Of a stretch of 5,750 nt of DNA, positions 1 to 5,655 are shown in pieces. This DNA comes from Streptomyces albus subsp. albus. Lineage in GTDB: Bacteria; Actinomycetota; Actinomycetes; Streptomycetales; Streptomycetaceae. A model generated the notes under the pieces. It saw nothing but the letters and a program-made list of their open reading frames with translations, had not been told where the DNA came from and searched no databases. Each line of letters starts with the position of its first letter. Within the stretch, counting starts at the first letter, position 1. The stretch covers positions 1 to 5,750 of the forward strand of contig NZ_JODR01000058.1 of assembly GCF_000725885.1 (NCBI RefSeq). The letters are read 5' to 3'. The translations under genes were made by a program, and so were the position numbers.

Positions 1-76
1 GCGTCCGGTCCGGGAGCAACGGCTCGATCCGCGCCCACTGCGCGTCAGTCAACGGCACACCCTGACCAACGACCAA
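1..76 (-). CDS. IS5-family transposase, N-terminal fragment (runs off the window's left edge)
   Basis: On the minus strand this reads LVVGQGVPLTDAQWARIEPL and continues to LPDRT at the window edge. The 'LTDAQWxRIEPLLP' opening is typical of IS5-family DDE transposases that are abundant in Streptomyces. The first possible initiator is a TTG at 76-74, just inside the terminal inverted repeat; a GTG at 58-56 is the alternative. Only about 25 residues are visible, so neither the DDE catalytic residues nor the intactness of the gene can be judged. The gene points away from the accessory genes. The family assignment rests on recognising this N-terminal motif and on the terminal repeat shared with the other end of the window. 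Confidence 0.85.
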   Translation of the reverse strand, partial: MVVGQGVPLTDAQWARIEPLLPDRT

Positions 77-77
77 C

Positions 78-95
78 TGATCCAAACGAAACGGC
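78..95. repeat. Terminal inverted repeat of the left IS (5' end of its transposase gene)
   Basis: Read outward-in on the minus strand the sequence is GCCGTTTCGTTTGGATCA. It matches the repeat at 5656-5673 (GCAGTTTCGTTTGGATCA) at 17 of 18 positions. It lies 1 bp upstream of the putative transposase start, as expected for a compact single-ORF IS. This defines the inner boundary of the left element. Confidence 0.85.
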
Positions 96-99
96 CTAG
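96..99. repeat. CTAG target-site half next to the left IS
   Basis: CTAG abuts the inverted repeat directly. The same tetranucleotide abuts the repeat of the right-hand IS at 5652-5655. IS5-family elements commonly insert at short TA-centred targets such as CTAG and duplicate them. CTAG is also a generally rare tetranucleotide in many bacterial genomes, so its presence at both junctions is unlikely to be chance. The outer flank of this IS is outside the window, so a true duplication cannot be confirmed. Confidence 0.6.
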
Positions 100-303
100 C
101 GCAGGCCCCGCCACGCTCCGACGATGATCGCGACGAGTCCGGCAACGGCGACAGCCCAGGGCGATCCATGCTGGAATCGAATCTGCTGGAGGGCTCCCGG
201 CGTCCGTTGCGCGGTGGCCGAAACGTTACTGCTCTGGCCGGGTGCTGCAGCCCTGCTCATCTCGCCGCACCACGGGCAGCCGCCGTTGTCGCCAACAGCG
301 ATC
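96..303 (-). pseudogene. Possible 3' remnant of a leftward gene ending in a membrane helix (unassigned stretch)
   Basis: These 200 bases lie between the IS and the point where FabG homology begins. The plus-strand reading is rich in Cys, Trp and Pro and does not look like protein. The minus-strand reading looks more natural: it has a CPWC pair, then a polar stretch, then a hydrophobic segment AVAVAGLVAIIVGAW followed by RGLR and a TAG stop at 98-96. The pattern would fit the C-terminal end of a small membrane protein. I do not recognise the family. The upstream part of this frame runs antisense through the reductase remnant and is therefore not the original gene. The stop codon sits within the CTAG, so it probably predates the IS insertion. 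This could equally be non-coding filler. Confidence 0.25.
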
Positions 304-810
304 GGCCCCGTCTCCGTCCTCATCTCCAACGCCGGCATCACACGCGATGCGCTGAGCCCGACCATGCGCGAGGAAGACTTCACCGACGTCATCGAGACCA
401 ACCTCGTGGGCTCCTTCCGCATGGCCAAGGCCGTCTCCAAGTCAATGATCAGCGCCAAGTGGGGGCGCATTGTCTTCATCTCGTCGATCATGGGCTTCCT
501 GGGATCCCCTGGTCAGGCCAACTACGCCTCGTCCAAGGCCGGAATGCTCGGCCTCACCCGCTCCCTCGCGTGGGAGCTGGGCTCACGCAACGTGACCGTC
601 AACATGGTCACACCGGGCCTCATCGAAACGGACATGATCGACGCGGTCACCGACAAGCGCCGCGACCAACTCCTGAGCCAGACTCCGCTGCGACGCACGG
701 GCACCGTGCAGGAAGTCGCCAACGTGGTCAAGTTCCTCGCCAGCGACGACGCCTCCTACGTCACCGGCGCCGCAGTGCCCATCGGCGGCGGCATCGGCAT
801 GGGCCAGTAG
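304..810 (+). pseudogene. FabG-like SDR (3-oxoacyl-ACP reductase/ketoreductase), N-terminus lost
   Basis: From about 304 the plus strand encodes about 168 residues of a classical short-chain dehydrogenase/reductase, beginning GPVSVLISNAGITRD and ending GGGIGMGQ. The NAG motif (Asn at 328-330), the catalytic Ser (484-486, in ISSIMG), and the YxxxK pair (Tyr 523-525, Lys 535-537, in NYASSKAG) are all present. So is the PGLIETDM loop and the ASYVTGAAVPIGGG C-terminal signature of FabG-type NAD(P)H-dependent ketoreductases. The family is normally about 245 residues. The missing 75 or so should hold the first beta strand, the TGxxxGIG cofactor loop and the NADPH-selecting arginine region. The same frame stays open back to an ATG at 124, but that extension has no SDR character. 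Without the Rossmann front the product should not bind cofactor. The natural role was probably reduction of a beta-keto group on an acyl carrier protein or a polyketide intermediate. A 74-bp gap separates it from the SnoaL-like gene, so they may once have shared a transcript. Confidence 0.85.
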
Positions 811-884
811 CCCCGCAACCCTCCCGAAGGCCGTTTGGCAGCAGGCGAAACGACCCAGCTTCACACCTCACAAAAGGACAGGCC

Positions 885-1343
885 ATGACCGCAATGACCG
901 AAGAAGAAGTTCTGCAGATCGCCCTGGACATGGGCCGGATCTTCAACGACGGCGACATCGAGGTCGCCAGGCGCCTGGTCGCCGACGACTTCGTAGACTA
1001 CGAGGCCCCCGAAGGCGCTCCCGTGGGCGCGGAAGCCTACGCCCGCACGGCGAACTGGATGCGCAGCGTCTGGGAGAACGCGCGCTGGGAAACCGTCGAT
1101 GCCTTCGCCAAGGGCGACAAGGCCACCATCCGCCTGATCTTCTCCGGCCGGCAGGTGGCCGACTTCATGGGGGTGCCGGCCACGGGCAAGGAGGTGCGGG
1201 TGCAGCACATCCACATCTATCGCATCGCCGACGGCCAGGTGCACGAGCACTGGGCCGTCCGCGATGACCTCGAACTGTTCCGTCAGCTCGGCGCATGGGA
1301 CAAGCCCCTCGAGGGCGCCCCCAAGCCGGCACCTGCCGCCTGA
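885..1343 (+). CDS. SnoaL-like polyketide cyclase-fold protein (NTF2 superfamily)
   Basis: The gene encodes 152 residues, the usual size for the SnoaL/ester-cyclase group of the NTF2 fold. An AAAGGA ribosome-binding site sits about 6 bases before the ATG. Residues 7-40 form the N-terminal helices and the LVADDFVDYEAP segment, and residues 67-90 give beta strands. Residues 104-136 carry the C-terminal signature VQHIHIYRIADGQVHEHWAVRDD. In the characterised family members SnoaL and AknH an Asp in this region acts as the general acid/base in the intramolecular aldol closure of anthracycline rings; Asp127 or Asp128 and the histidines at 108, 110 and 122 are candidates here. The tail from about residue 139 is Pro/Ala-rich and probably disordered. 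The relatives also include hydroxylases and many uncharacterised NTF2-like proteins, so the fold is firm and the reaction is not. It follows the broken reductase, which suggests polyketide tailoring, and converges on tetR. Confidence 0.85.
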   Translation: MTAMTEEEVLQIALDMGRIFNDGDIEVARRLVADDFVDYEAPEGAPVGAEAYARTANWMRSVWENARWETVDAFAKGDKATIRLIFSGRQVADFMGVPATGKEVRVQHIHIYRIADGQVHEHWAVRDDLELFRQLGAWDKPLEGAPKPAPAA

Positions 1344-1369
1344 CGGCACTCGTAGCAGAGCAAGATGAA

Positions 1370-1405
1370 GAGGGGCGGCACCCGCTCAAGCGGGTGCCGC
1401 CCCTC
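1370..1405. terminator. Bidirectional stem-loop terminator between the SnoaL-like gene and tetR
   Basis: A perfect 16-bp stem (1370-1385 paired with 1390-1405, GAGGGGCGGCACCCGC) closes on a TCAA tetraloop. It begins 27 bases after the SnoaL-like stop and ends 20 bases from the tetR stop. There is no long T-run on either side, which is usual for high-GC actinobacterial terminators. Its symmetry and its place between convergent genes suggest that it ends transcripts from both directions. Confidence 0.9.
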
Positions 1406-1425
1406 CGCACGTTGTCACGCCACTG

Positions 1426-2013
1426 TCAGGAGCTGCTGGGGCCCAGCCCCTTCAGGAGCGTGTCGACCACGGCGGCCGCGAGGGTGTCAGGATCCGTGGC
1501 CTCCTCCGCCTGCACCTGAATCGCCTGTTCGATCAAAGCGTGGTACACACGGCGAGCCCACTCGAGGTCTGCGTCAGGGCGCAGAAGACCGGCCTTCTGC
1601 GCCCGGTCGAGGAGTAGATGCCCTTTCGCGAAGATGCGCTCATGGGCGGCCGCAGCCTCCGGGTCGCGCAGCAGTGGCTGGCTAACGGTGTAGCGCCAAC
1701 CACTCTTCACCTGGATCACATTCGCGGTGATCTGATGCAACGCCACCATAGGAGGGGCCGTCTCGGGGCGCCCCACGTCGATGGCCTCCTCCACCTGCTT
1801 GAAGGCGTGCACGGCCATGGCGTCAATCAAGGCCTCCCGGTTCGCGAAGCGACGGTGAACGGTCGTGCGCGCCACACCGGCCGCAGCCGCGATCTGGGCC
1901 AGGCTCGCCGTCGGATCGGCGCCGAGCACCTGCTCCGCGGCCTCCAGGATCGTGCGCATCGTGCGCTCCGTGTCGGCGCGTAGGGGCCGCTCTTTCGTAG
2001 GTGTCGGGGTCAC
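1426..2013 (-). CDS. TetR/AcrR-family transcriptional repressor
   Basis: From the GTG at 2013 the protein has 195 residues. Residues 15-62 form the canonical TetR DNA-binding domain: a first helix (RTMRTILEAAEQVLG), then a helix-turn-helix of about residues 37-56 (SLAQIAAAAGVARTTVHRRF) followed by the usual NREALIDAM. The remainder is a helical ligand-binding/dimerisation domain with no recognisable ligand signature. The frame is open to a GTG at 2046. The 2013 start is preferred because it has a GAGAGGCGG ribosome-binding site, and because the likely transcription start (about 2044) lies downstream of 2046. The gene is divergent from the hydrolase/MFS pair, the standard layout for a TetR repressor controlling an exporter whose substrate or relative releases it from DNA. 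The family call is secure; the regulatory target is inferred from position. Confidence 0.92.
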   Translation of the reverse strand: MTPTPTKERPLRADTERTMRTILEAAEQVLGADPTASLAQIAAAAGVARTTVHRRFANREALIDAMAVHAFKQVEEAIDVGRPETAPPMVALHQITANVIQVKSGWRYTVSQPLLRDPEAAAAHERIFAKGHLLLDRAQKAGLLRPDADLEWARRVYHALIEQAIQVQAEEATDPDTLAAAVVDTLLKGLGPSSS

Positions 2014-2020
2014 GGTGTGG

Positions 2021-2029
2021 CCGCCTCTC
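2021..2029 (-). promoter_or_regulatory. Ribosome-binding site that favours the GTG start of tetR
   Basis: On the minus strand GAGAGGCGG precedes the GTG at 2013 by 7 bases. No comparable purine run precedes the upstream in-frame GTG at 2046. This supports a 195-residue rather than a 206-residue repressor. Confidence 0.6.
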
Positions 2030-2042
2030 GCTCGTGGATTCG

Positions 2043-2059
2043 ACACACCCAGTGTATGT
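2043..2059. promoter_or_regulatory. Candidate TetR operator: imperfect 17-bp palindrome over the tetR -10
   Basis: The sequence ACACACCCAGTGTATGT has 6 of 8 symmetric base pairs around a central A. Length and symmetry are typical of TetR-family operators. It covers the proposed tetR -10 element and transcript start, so a bound dimer would block tetR transcription. The palindrome is imperfect and short, and no second close copy was found near the hydrolase promoter, so the assignment is tentative. Confidence 0.35.
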
Positions 2060-2080
2060 GACCTGGTGGATGCAGTACAA
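2051..2080 (-). promoter_or_regulatory. Candidate sigma-70-type promoter of tetR
   Basis: On the minus strand TTGTAC (2080-2075) and TACACT (2056-2051) are separated by 18 bp. They match TTGACA and TAnnnT well for an actinobacterial housekeeping promoter. The predicted transcript start is near 2044, giving a leader of about 30 nt before the GTG at 2013. The -10 lies inside the palindrome at 2043-2059, which suggests negative autoregulation. Confidence 0.55.
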
Positions 2081-2100
2081 AAGAAAATGGCTACGTTGAT

Positions 2101-2158
2101 GTTGCATGTCTATCGATCTCTGGTACGTTCTTGTTGCAGAACACCGGATAAGTGCAAC
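2101..2158. repeat. Three GTTGCA half-sites in the divergent spacer
   Basis: GTTGCA occurs at 2101-2106 and 2133-2138, and in inverse (TGCAAC) at 2153-2158. The first two are 32 bp apart, about three helical turns. The second and third form an inverted repeat with a 14-bp gap. They straddle the proposed hydrolase promoter and leader, and could be binding half-sites for a regulator. A 6-mer repeated three times in a short AT-richer spacer may still be chance. Confidence 0.3.
2102..2129 (+). promoter_or_regulatory. Candidate promoter for the hydrolase-MFS unit
   Basis: TTGCAT (2102-2107) and TACGTT (2124-2129) are separated by 16 bp and point toward the hydrolase. The predicted start near 2136 would give a leader of about 40 nt to the ATG at 2178. 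Matches to consensus are moderate. A short inverted repeat, GTTCT (2127-2131) with AGAAC (2138-2142), overlaps the -10 and the predicted start and could be a regulatory site. Confidence 0.35.
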
Positions 2159-2163
2159 TACAC

Positions 2164-2168
2164 GGGAG
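2164..2168 (+). promoter_or_regulatory. Ribosome-binding site setting the hydrolase start at 2178
   Basis: GGGAG lies 9 bases before the ATG at 2178. The in-frame ATG further upstream at 2106 has no such site and would lie upstream of, or at, the predicted transcript start. Confidence 0.65.
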
Positions 2169-2177
2169 TGGGTCGTC

Positions 2178-3461
2178 ATGTCGCAGGAGCAGCAGGACTG
2201 GATCGAGACATACGAGTACGTGCGAGGCGTCCAGGCCGCTGGCCCGGATGAGCTGCAGCAGGTCGGGGTGCTGAAGATCGGTAACCGCAACGCGCGACGC
2301 GTCCTCGTCCTGCTCGGCGGCCGCGAGGGAGCCGCCGGCGTCTTCAAGCACACGGGCCGAACGCTCACGAGCGCCGACAACAACCTGCAGGTATGGGCTG
2401 TGGACCGGCGCGAGCAGAACCTCGCCGACCTCACCGGCTTCGGGGACACCGCGGAGCAGGCCACCGAGTACTACCTGGGCGGCCACTACCAGGTCCAGGA
2501 CCCGGCCAAGGCCGACTACGCCGCCGATTGGGGCCTGGAGGTACTCCTCGAGGACCTCCGCCGGGTCGTCCTCGACGCCTCTGACGGAGGCCGACGCGAG
2601 GTCGTGCTCGGCGGCGTTTCCGTCGGGGGAAGTGAAGCCCTCCTCTACGGCGCCTGGGACTTCAACGGCACCCCCGGCTACAGCGACCTTGCAGGGCTGG
2701 CCATCGTCGACGGCGGCGTACTCAACGCCTACTCCGGCGCCGGCATGGAGTTCGAGCTGCCCATGGAGGCCGCGCAGGGATGGCTCGCGGCCATCCGCTC
2801 AGGAGCCGTCTTCGAGGACTTCACCAGCACCACCACCGGCTTGGGGGAGCGCCCCGAGTCGGCGGCCCTGTGGTACCAGCTCGCCGCCCAGCACGCCCTG
2901 ACAGACCCCGACGGCCCCTCCGTGCTGGCCGACCGGCTGCCCGAGGCGTTCCGCGTCAACGGCCCCGTCACCAACGCCGGTCTGTTCGGCCGCCTCGTCG
3001 ATGCAGCCCAGGCCCACCCCTCCTACTCGGTGCAGGCCGGGCATCTGAACGAGGACGGCGCATGGGTCGACGGCGGCCCCACGAAGCTCCGCACCGTGGC
3101 CGAGGCATTCGCCGGGCCCCGCCCCGGCGCCTGGACCTGGTACACGCTCAACCGGGTCATGCTCGACCTGGTCGCCGCCATCGACTTCAAGGAGACCGAG
3201 CTCACGCGGTTCCTCGGCCTGCGCCTGGCGCACGGGGCGGACATCAACATCCCCCTCTATGCCTTCCAATCCGGGCTCACCAACGGCACCACCGGGCAGG
3301 CCGCGGCCTCCGTCACGGCCGCCAGCAAGATCCCGGAGCTGTCGCTCTTCTCCGACACGGCCCTGACGCACCAGGACCTCGTCTATGCCCAGTGGGAGGA
3401 CAACCGGTTCCTCCAGACCCTCAATCAGTTCCTGCGCGCCCTGCCGCAGCGCGCGAACTGA
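2178..3461 (+). CDS. Putative alpha/beta-hydrolase-fold enzyme, 427 aa, substrate unknown
   Basis: The protein shows the strand order of an alpha/beta hydrolase. RVLVLLGGREG (about 41-51) resembles the oxyanion-side strand, and LQVWAVDRREQNLADL (about 70-85) is the next strand. VVLGGVSVGGSEALLYG (142-157) holds a GxSxG nucleophile elbow with Ser148, and GLAIVDGG (about 173-180) is the following strand with Asp178. His398, in TALTHQDLVYAQ, is well placed as the catalytic histidine. The catalytic acid is not obvious: no Asp or Glu follows the IPLYAFQSG strand, so Asp178 or Asp393 are the candidates. At 427 residues it is longer than the usual 270-300. The extra part, about 180-340, would be a large cap or lid. 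No signal peptide is seen, so it is probably cytoplasmic. Divergence from tetR and position ahead of an exporter suggest it modifies or detoxifies, by ester or lactone cleavage, the compound that the exporter handles. That function is inference. Confidence 0.75.
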   Translation: MSQEQQDWIETYEYVRGVQAAGPDELQQVGVLKIGNRNARRVLVLLGGREGAAGVFKHTGRTLTSADNNLQVWAVDRREQNLADLTGFGDTAEQATEYYLGGHYQVQDPAKADYAADWGLEVLLEDLRRVVLDASDGGRREVVLGGVSVGGSEALLYGAWDFNGTPGYSDLAGLAIVDGGVLNAYSGAGMEFELPMEAAQGWLAAIRSGAVFEDFTSTTTGLGERPESAALWYQLAAQHALTDPDGPSVLADRLPEAFRVNGPVTNAGLFGRLVDAAQAHPSYSVQAGHLNEDGAWVDGGPTKLRTVAEAFAGPRPGAWTWYTLNRVMLDLVAAIDFKETELTRFLGLRLAHGADINIPLYAFQSGLTNGTTGQAAASVTAASKIPELSLFSDTALTHQDLVYAQWEDNRFLQTLNQFLRALPQRAN

Positions 3462-3473
3462 CCACCCGGCGCA

Positions 3474-3489
3474 CGCCCGCTTCCGGGCG
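3474..3489 (+). other. Small hairpin just after the hydrolase gene
   Basis: CGCCCG (3474-3479) pairs with CGGGCG (3484-3489) across a CTTC loop, 12 bases after the hydrolase stop. It is short but GC-only and could protect the 3' end of the hydrolase message or assist the larger hairpin downstream. Confidence 0.4.
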
Positions 3490-3502
3490 CGTCTCCTCGA
3501 CC

Positions 3503-3539
3503 GGGGCGGCGGGATACCTCCCCCGCATTCCGCCGCCCC
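3503..3539 (+). terminator. Intercistronic stem-loop between hydrolase and MFS genes (attenuator or partial terminator)
   Basis: GGGGCGGCGG (3503-3512) pairs perfectly with CCGCCGCCCC (3530-3539), leaving a 17-base loop. A short CTTTTC follows at about 3547-3552, and the MFS ribosome-binding site comes 10 bases later. The structure could reduce read-through so that less exporter than hydrolase is made, or fully separate two transcripts. No convincing separate promoter for the MFS gene was seen in the 111-bp gap, so partial termination within an operon is the preferred reading. Confidence 0.5.
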
Positions 3540-3572
3540 ACCCCGACTTTTCACGGATCAAGGAGAGTTCCG

Positions 3573-5165
3573 ATGGCCTCCACCACGCCTGAGGCCCCGC
3601 CTCGCGCGGGCCTCACCATCCTCGCCCTGTGCCTCGCCGTCTTCATCGTCCCTTACGGCCTCAGCAGTGCACCGGTCGCCCTGCCGGCGATGGGACGTGA
3701 CCTCGACGCCGGCGTCGTGCCCCTGCAATGGGTCGTCAACGCCTACAACGTGACCGCAGCCAGCTTCATGATGGCCGCCGGCTCCATCGCCGACCGCATC
3801 GGACGCAAGCGGGTGTTCGGGTTCGGCATCGTCCTCTACGGCGTTTCCGCCCTGACCGGTGCTCTTGCCACCAACGTGATCATGGTGGACATCGCCCGCG
3901 CCGTTGCGGGTGTCGCCGCGGCCGCCATGATGACCGCCGGTGTCTCCGTCATGGCCAACATGTTCCACGGGGCCGCCCGCACCAAGGCCTTCGCGTACGT
4001 CGGCGTCACCATCGGCGCCGGCCTCGCCCTCGGCCCGACCACCTCCGGCATGCTCGTCTCGGCCATGGGATGGCAGTCCATCTTCTGGGTCCAGTTCGCC
4101 ATCGCCGCCGTGTCCGTGGCCGGCCTGCGCCTGGTGCAGGAGTCCAAGGACCCCGACGCGAAGGCCGTCGACTGGGCCGGCACCGCGACCTTCACGCTCG
4201 CGCTCTTCTGCTTCACGCTGGGCGTCATTCAGGGACCGACGTGGGGCTGGGGCAGCTCCGGCGTTCTGGGCCTGTTCGCCGGGTGCCTCGTGCTCCTGGC
4301 CGCCTTCGTGGCCGTCGAGCGCCGCCAGCAGCACCCCATGTTCGACCTGTCGCTGTTCACCGAGCCCCGCTTCATGGCTGTCAACCTGCTGGCCACCGCC
4401 GTCTCGTTCGGCTTCGTCGGCCTGATGGTCCTGCTCCCGTCGTACCTGGTGGGCGCCAACGGGCTCACCGACAGCCAGGCCGGCATCACCATGCTGCTGC
4501 TGACCGCCCCGGTACTCCTCTTCCCGCTGGTGGCCGGGCGGCTGGTCCAGGCCGGCGTTTCCATGCGACCGATCCTGAGCGGAAGCCTCGTACTCGTGGC
4601 CGCCGGCCTGGCTTGGCTGACAGTCGTGCACCCGGGGGTCTCGCTCCTCGAGCTGGCAGGCCCCCTCCTGCTGGTCGGCATCGGCATCGGTCTCATCTAC
4701 GGGCTGATGGACGGGGCAGCGGTCAGCACCGTCTCTCCGGCGAAGGTCGGCATGGCCAGCGGCATGTTCAACACCATCCGACTCGCGTCCGAGGCCGTGG
4801 CCGTCGCCGGCATGGTCGCCGCACTCGTCTCCCTGGTGCAGGGCAAGCTGTCTGACGGCATCGGCCGATTCGCTCAGGGCAGCGGGCTCGACGCCAAGCA
4901 GGCGACCGACAGCGTCACCAGCGGCAATCTGGACACCGTCGTCGCCAAGACGCCGGCCGGTGGCCGAGAAGCCCTCACGGACTTCCTCGGGCAGGGCTAC
5001 ACACAGGGCTTCCAGGTCGTGCTCTGGGCCACTGCTGCCATCTGCCTGGCCAGCGCGATCGTCCTCCACCTCATCCTCAAGGACCGCAGCGAGGACCCGG
5101 CCGCTCCGGCCGAGGACAACAACGCTCCCCAGCCGACGAAGGCACACGCCGACGCGACGGTCTGA
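3573..5165 (+). CDS. MFS multidrug-type exporter, DHA2 (EmrB/QacA-like), 14 TM segments
   Basis: The 530-residue protein has about 14 hydrophobic segments, near 13-33, 52-70, 81-99, 104-130, 140-162, 168-186, 202-220, 229-248, 268-290, 304-324, 333-351, 358-377, 401-421 and 478-503. Motif A of the major facilitator superfamily is clear at 70-80 (GSIADRIGRKR). The antiporter motif C region is at 149-161 (GLALGPTTSGMLV). Length, 14 segments and the long loop before the last segment (about 425-475) fit drug:proton antiporter family 2. A charged Pro/Ala-rich tail follows from about 504. The ATG has an AGGAG ribosome-binding site 7 bases upstream. It sits in the inner membrane and probably expels a hydrophobic drug or the product of a neighbouring pathway by proton exchange. 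With the divergent TetR gene this is a classic regulator-exporter pair. The actual substrate cannot be read from sequence. Confidence 0.93.
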   Translation: MASTTPEAPPRAGLTILALCLAVFIVPYGLSSAPVALPAMGRDLDAGVVPLQWVVNAYNVTAASFMMAAGSIADRIGRKRVFGFGIVLYGVSALTGALATNVIMVDIARAVAGVAAAAMMTAGVSVMANMFHGAARTKAFAYVGVTIGAGLALGPTTSGMLVSAMGWQSIFWVQFAIAAVSVAGLRLVQESKDPDAKAVDWAGTATFTLALFCFTLGVIQGPTWGWGSSGVLGLFAGCLVLLAAFVAVERRQQHPMFDLSLFTEPRFMAVNLLATAVSFGFVGLMVLLPSYLVGANGLTDSQAGITMLLLTAPVLLFPLVAGRLVQAGVSMRPILSGSLVLVAAGLAWLTVVHPGVSLLELAGPLLLVGIGIGLIYGLMDGAAVSTVSPAKVGMASGMFNTIRLASEAVAVAGMVAALVSLVQGKLSDGIGRFAQGSGLDAKQATDSVTSGNLDTVVAKTPAGGREALTDFLGQGYTQGFQVVLWATAAICLASAIVLHLILKDRSEDPAAPAEDNNAPQPTKAHADATV

Positions 5166-5183
5166 ACCACGAAGACCCCCTCC

Positions 5184-5212
5184 AGGGTGCCCGCCTCAAC
5201 GGCGGGCACCCT
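5184..5212 (+). terminator. Strong stem-loop terminator after the MFS gene
   Basis: AGGGTGCCCGCC (5184-5195) pairs perfectly with GGCGGGCACCCT (5201-5212) across a TCAAC loop, a 12-bp stem 18 bases after the MFS stop. It should end the hydrolase-MFS transcript and separates it from the transferase fragment that begins 19 bases later. Confidence 0.88.
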
Positions 5213-5231
5213 TCGGCCTCGGCAGGAACGC

Positions 5232-5655
5232 ATGCCAATCACCGCCACCAACGCTGTGTCAGGAAGCCACCGGGCTCCCAGCAAACCGGCCCTGGCCCCA
5301 CGGGTGCTGGCAGGCCCCCTCGTCGGCACAGCGACCGCAATCGTCCAGTTCAACAACGACGCCAGCACGCTGCATCCCCAGGAACGCGAACTGGAGCAGC
5401 AACTGGCCCCCGCCAGACGAGCAGACTTCGCTGCCGGCCGACTAGCAGCTGCCCGTGCCCTCCAGGCCCTGAACGTCCACGGGCCCGTCCTCAGAGACGG
5501 AAGACGCCCTCTCTTCCCTGAGGATGCCCACGGGTCCATCAGCCACTGCGCCGGGCACATCGGTGCCTGCTTCGCCAGCATCCATCCGCAGGTTCTCGCC
5601 ACAGGCGTCGACATCGAGCGCACCGACCGCCTGGGGCGCGACGCGACCCACCTAG
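5232..5655 (+). pseudogene. Sfp/EntD-type 4'-phosphopantetheinyl transferase, 3' end cut off by an IS
   Basis: From the ATG at 5232 (AGGA 4 bases upstream) about 141 residues read as a phosphopantetheinyl transferase, the enzyme that loads the coenzyme A arm onto carrier proteins of fatty acid, polyketide and nonribosomal peptide synthases. Visible motifs in order are LHPQE (47-51), RRADFAAGRLAAARAL (62-77), P-LFP (93-96), GSISHCAGH (101-109) and GVDIE (125-129), whose Asp127 and Glu129 bind Mg2+. The family's second motif, (F/W)xxKE, about 40-45 residues further on, is missing because the reading frame enters the IS inverted repeat after Leu141. About 80-100 residues are lost. The frame then stays open, antisense to the transposase gene, to the window edge, so a chimeric product without the KE motif is possible but should be inactive. 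A GTG at 5256 is an alternative start; the first 40 residues are poorly conserved. The terminator just upstream implies its own promoter, which I could not identify. Confidence 0.85.
5652..5655. repeat. CTAG target-site half next to the right IS
   Basis: CTAG lies directly before the inverted repeat and within the transferase reading frame (Leu141 codon plus one base). It mirrors the CTAG at 96-99. The duplicate expected on the far side of this IS is outside the window. Confidence 0.6.

Noticed and set aside
124..303. N-terminal extension of the reductase from the ATG at 124 as a genuine novel domain
   Set aside because: The residues are Cys/Trp/Pro-rich, lack the Rossmann motif that the enzyme needs, and look like a fortuitous open frame across a rearrangement.
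168..884. Long upstream extension of the SnoaL-like gene in the same frame
   Set aside because: The extension is an Arg/His/Pro-rich out-of-frame reading of the reductase. The ATG at 885 has a good ribosome-binding site and starts the recognisable domain.
2106..2177. Upstream ATG at 2106 as start of the hydrolase
   Set aside because: There is no ribosome-binding site, it overlaps the proposed promoter, and GGGAG precedes the ATG at 2178 at a proper distance.
2799..3554. Minus-strand open frame opposite the hydrolase gene
   Set aside because: The composition is biased toward Gly, Glu and Val without motifs. It is a codon-bias shadow of the plus-strand gene.
3558..5147. Very long minus-strand open frame opposite the MFS gene
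   Set aside because: It is the mirror of a high-GC gene. The translation is a low-complexity run of Gly, Asp, Glu and His with no fold or motif, whereas the plus strand gives a clean 14-TM transporter.
5442..5651. Minus-strand open frame opposite the transferase fragment
   Set aside because: The plus strand carries several ordered transferase motifs. The minus reading has none.
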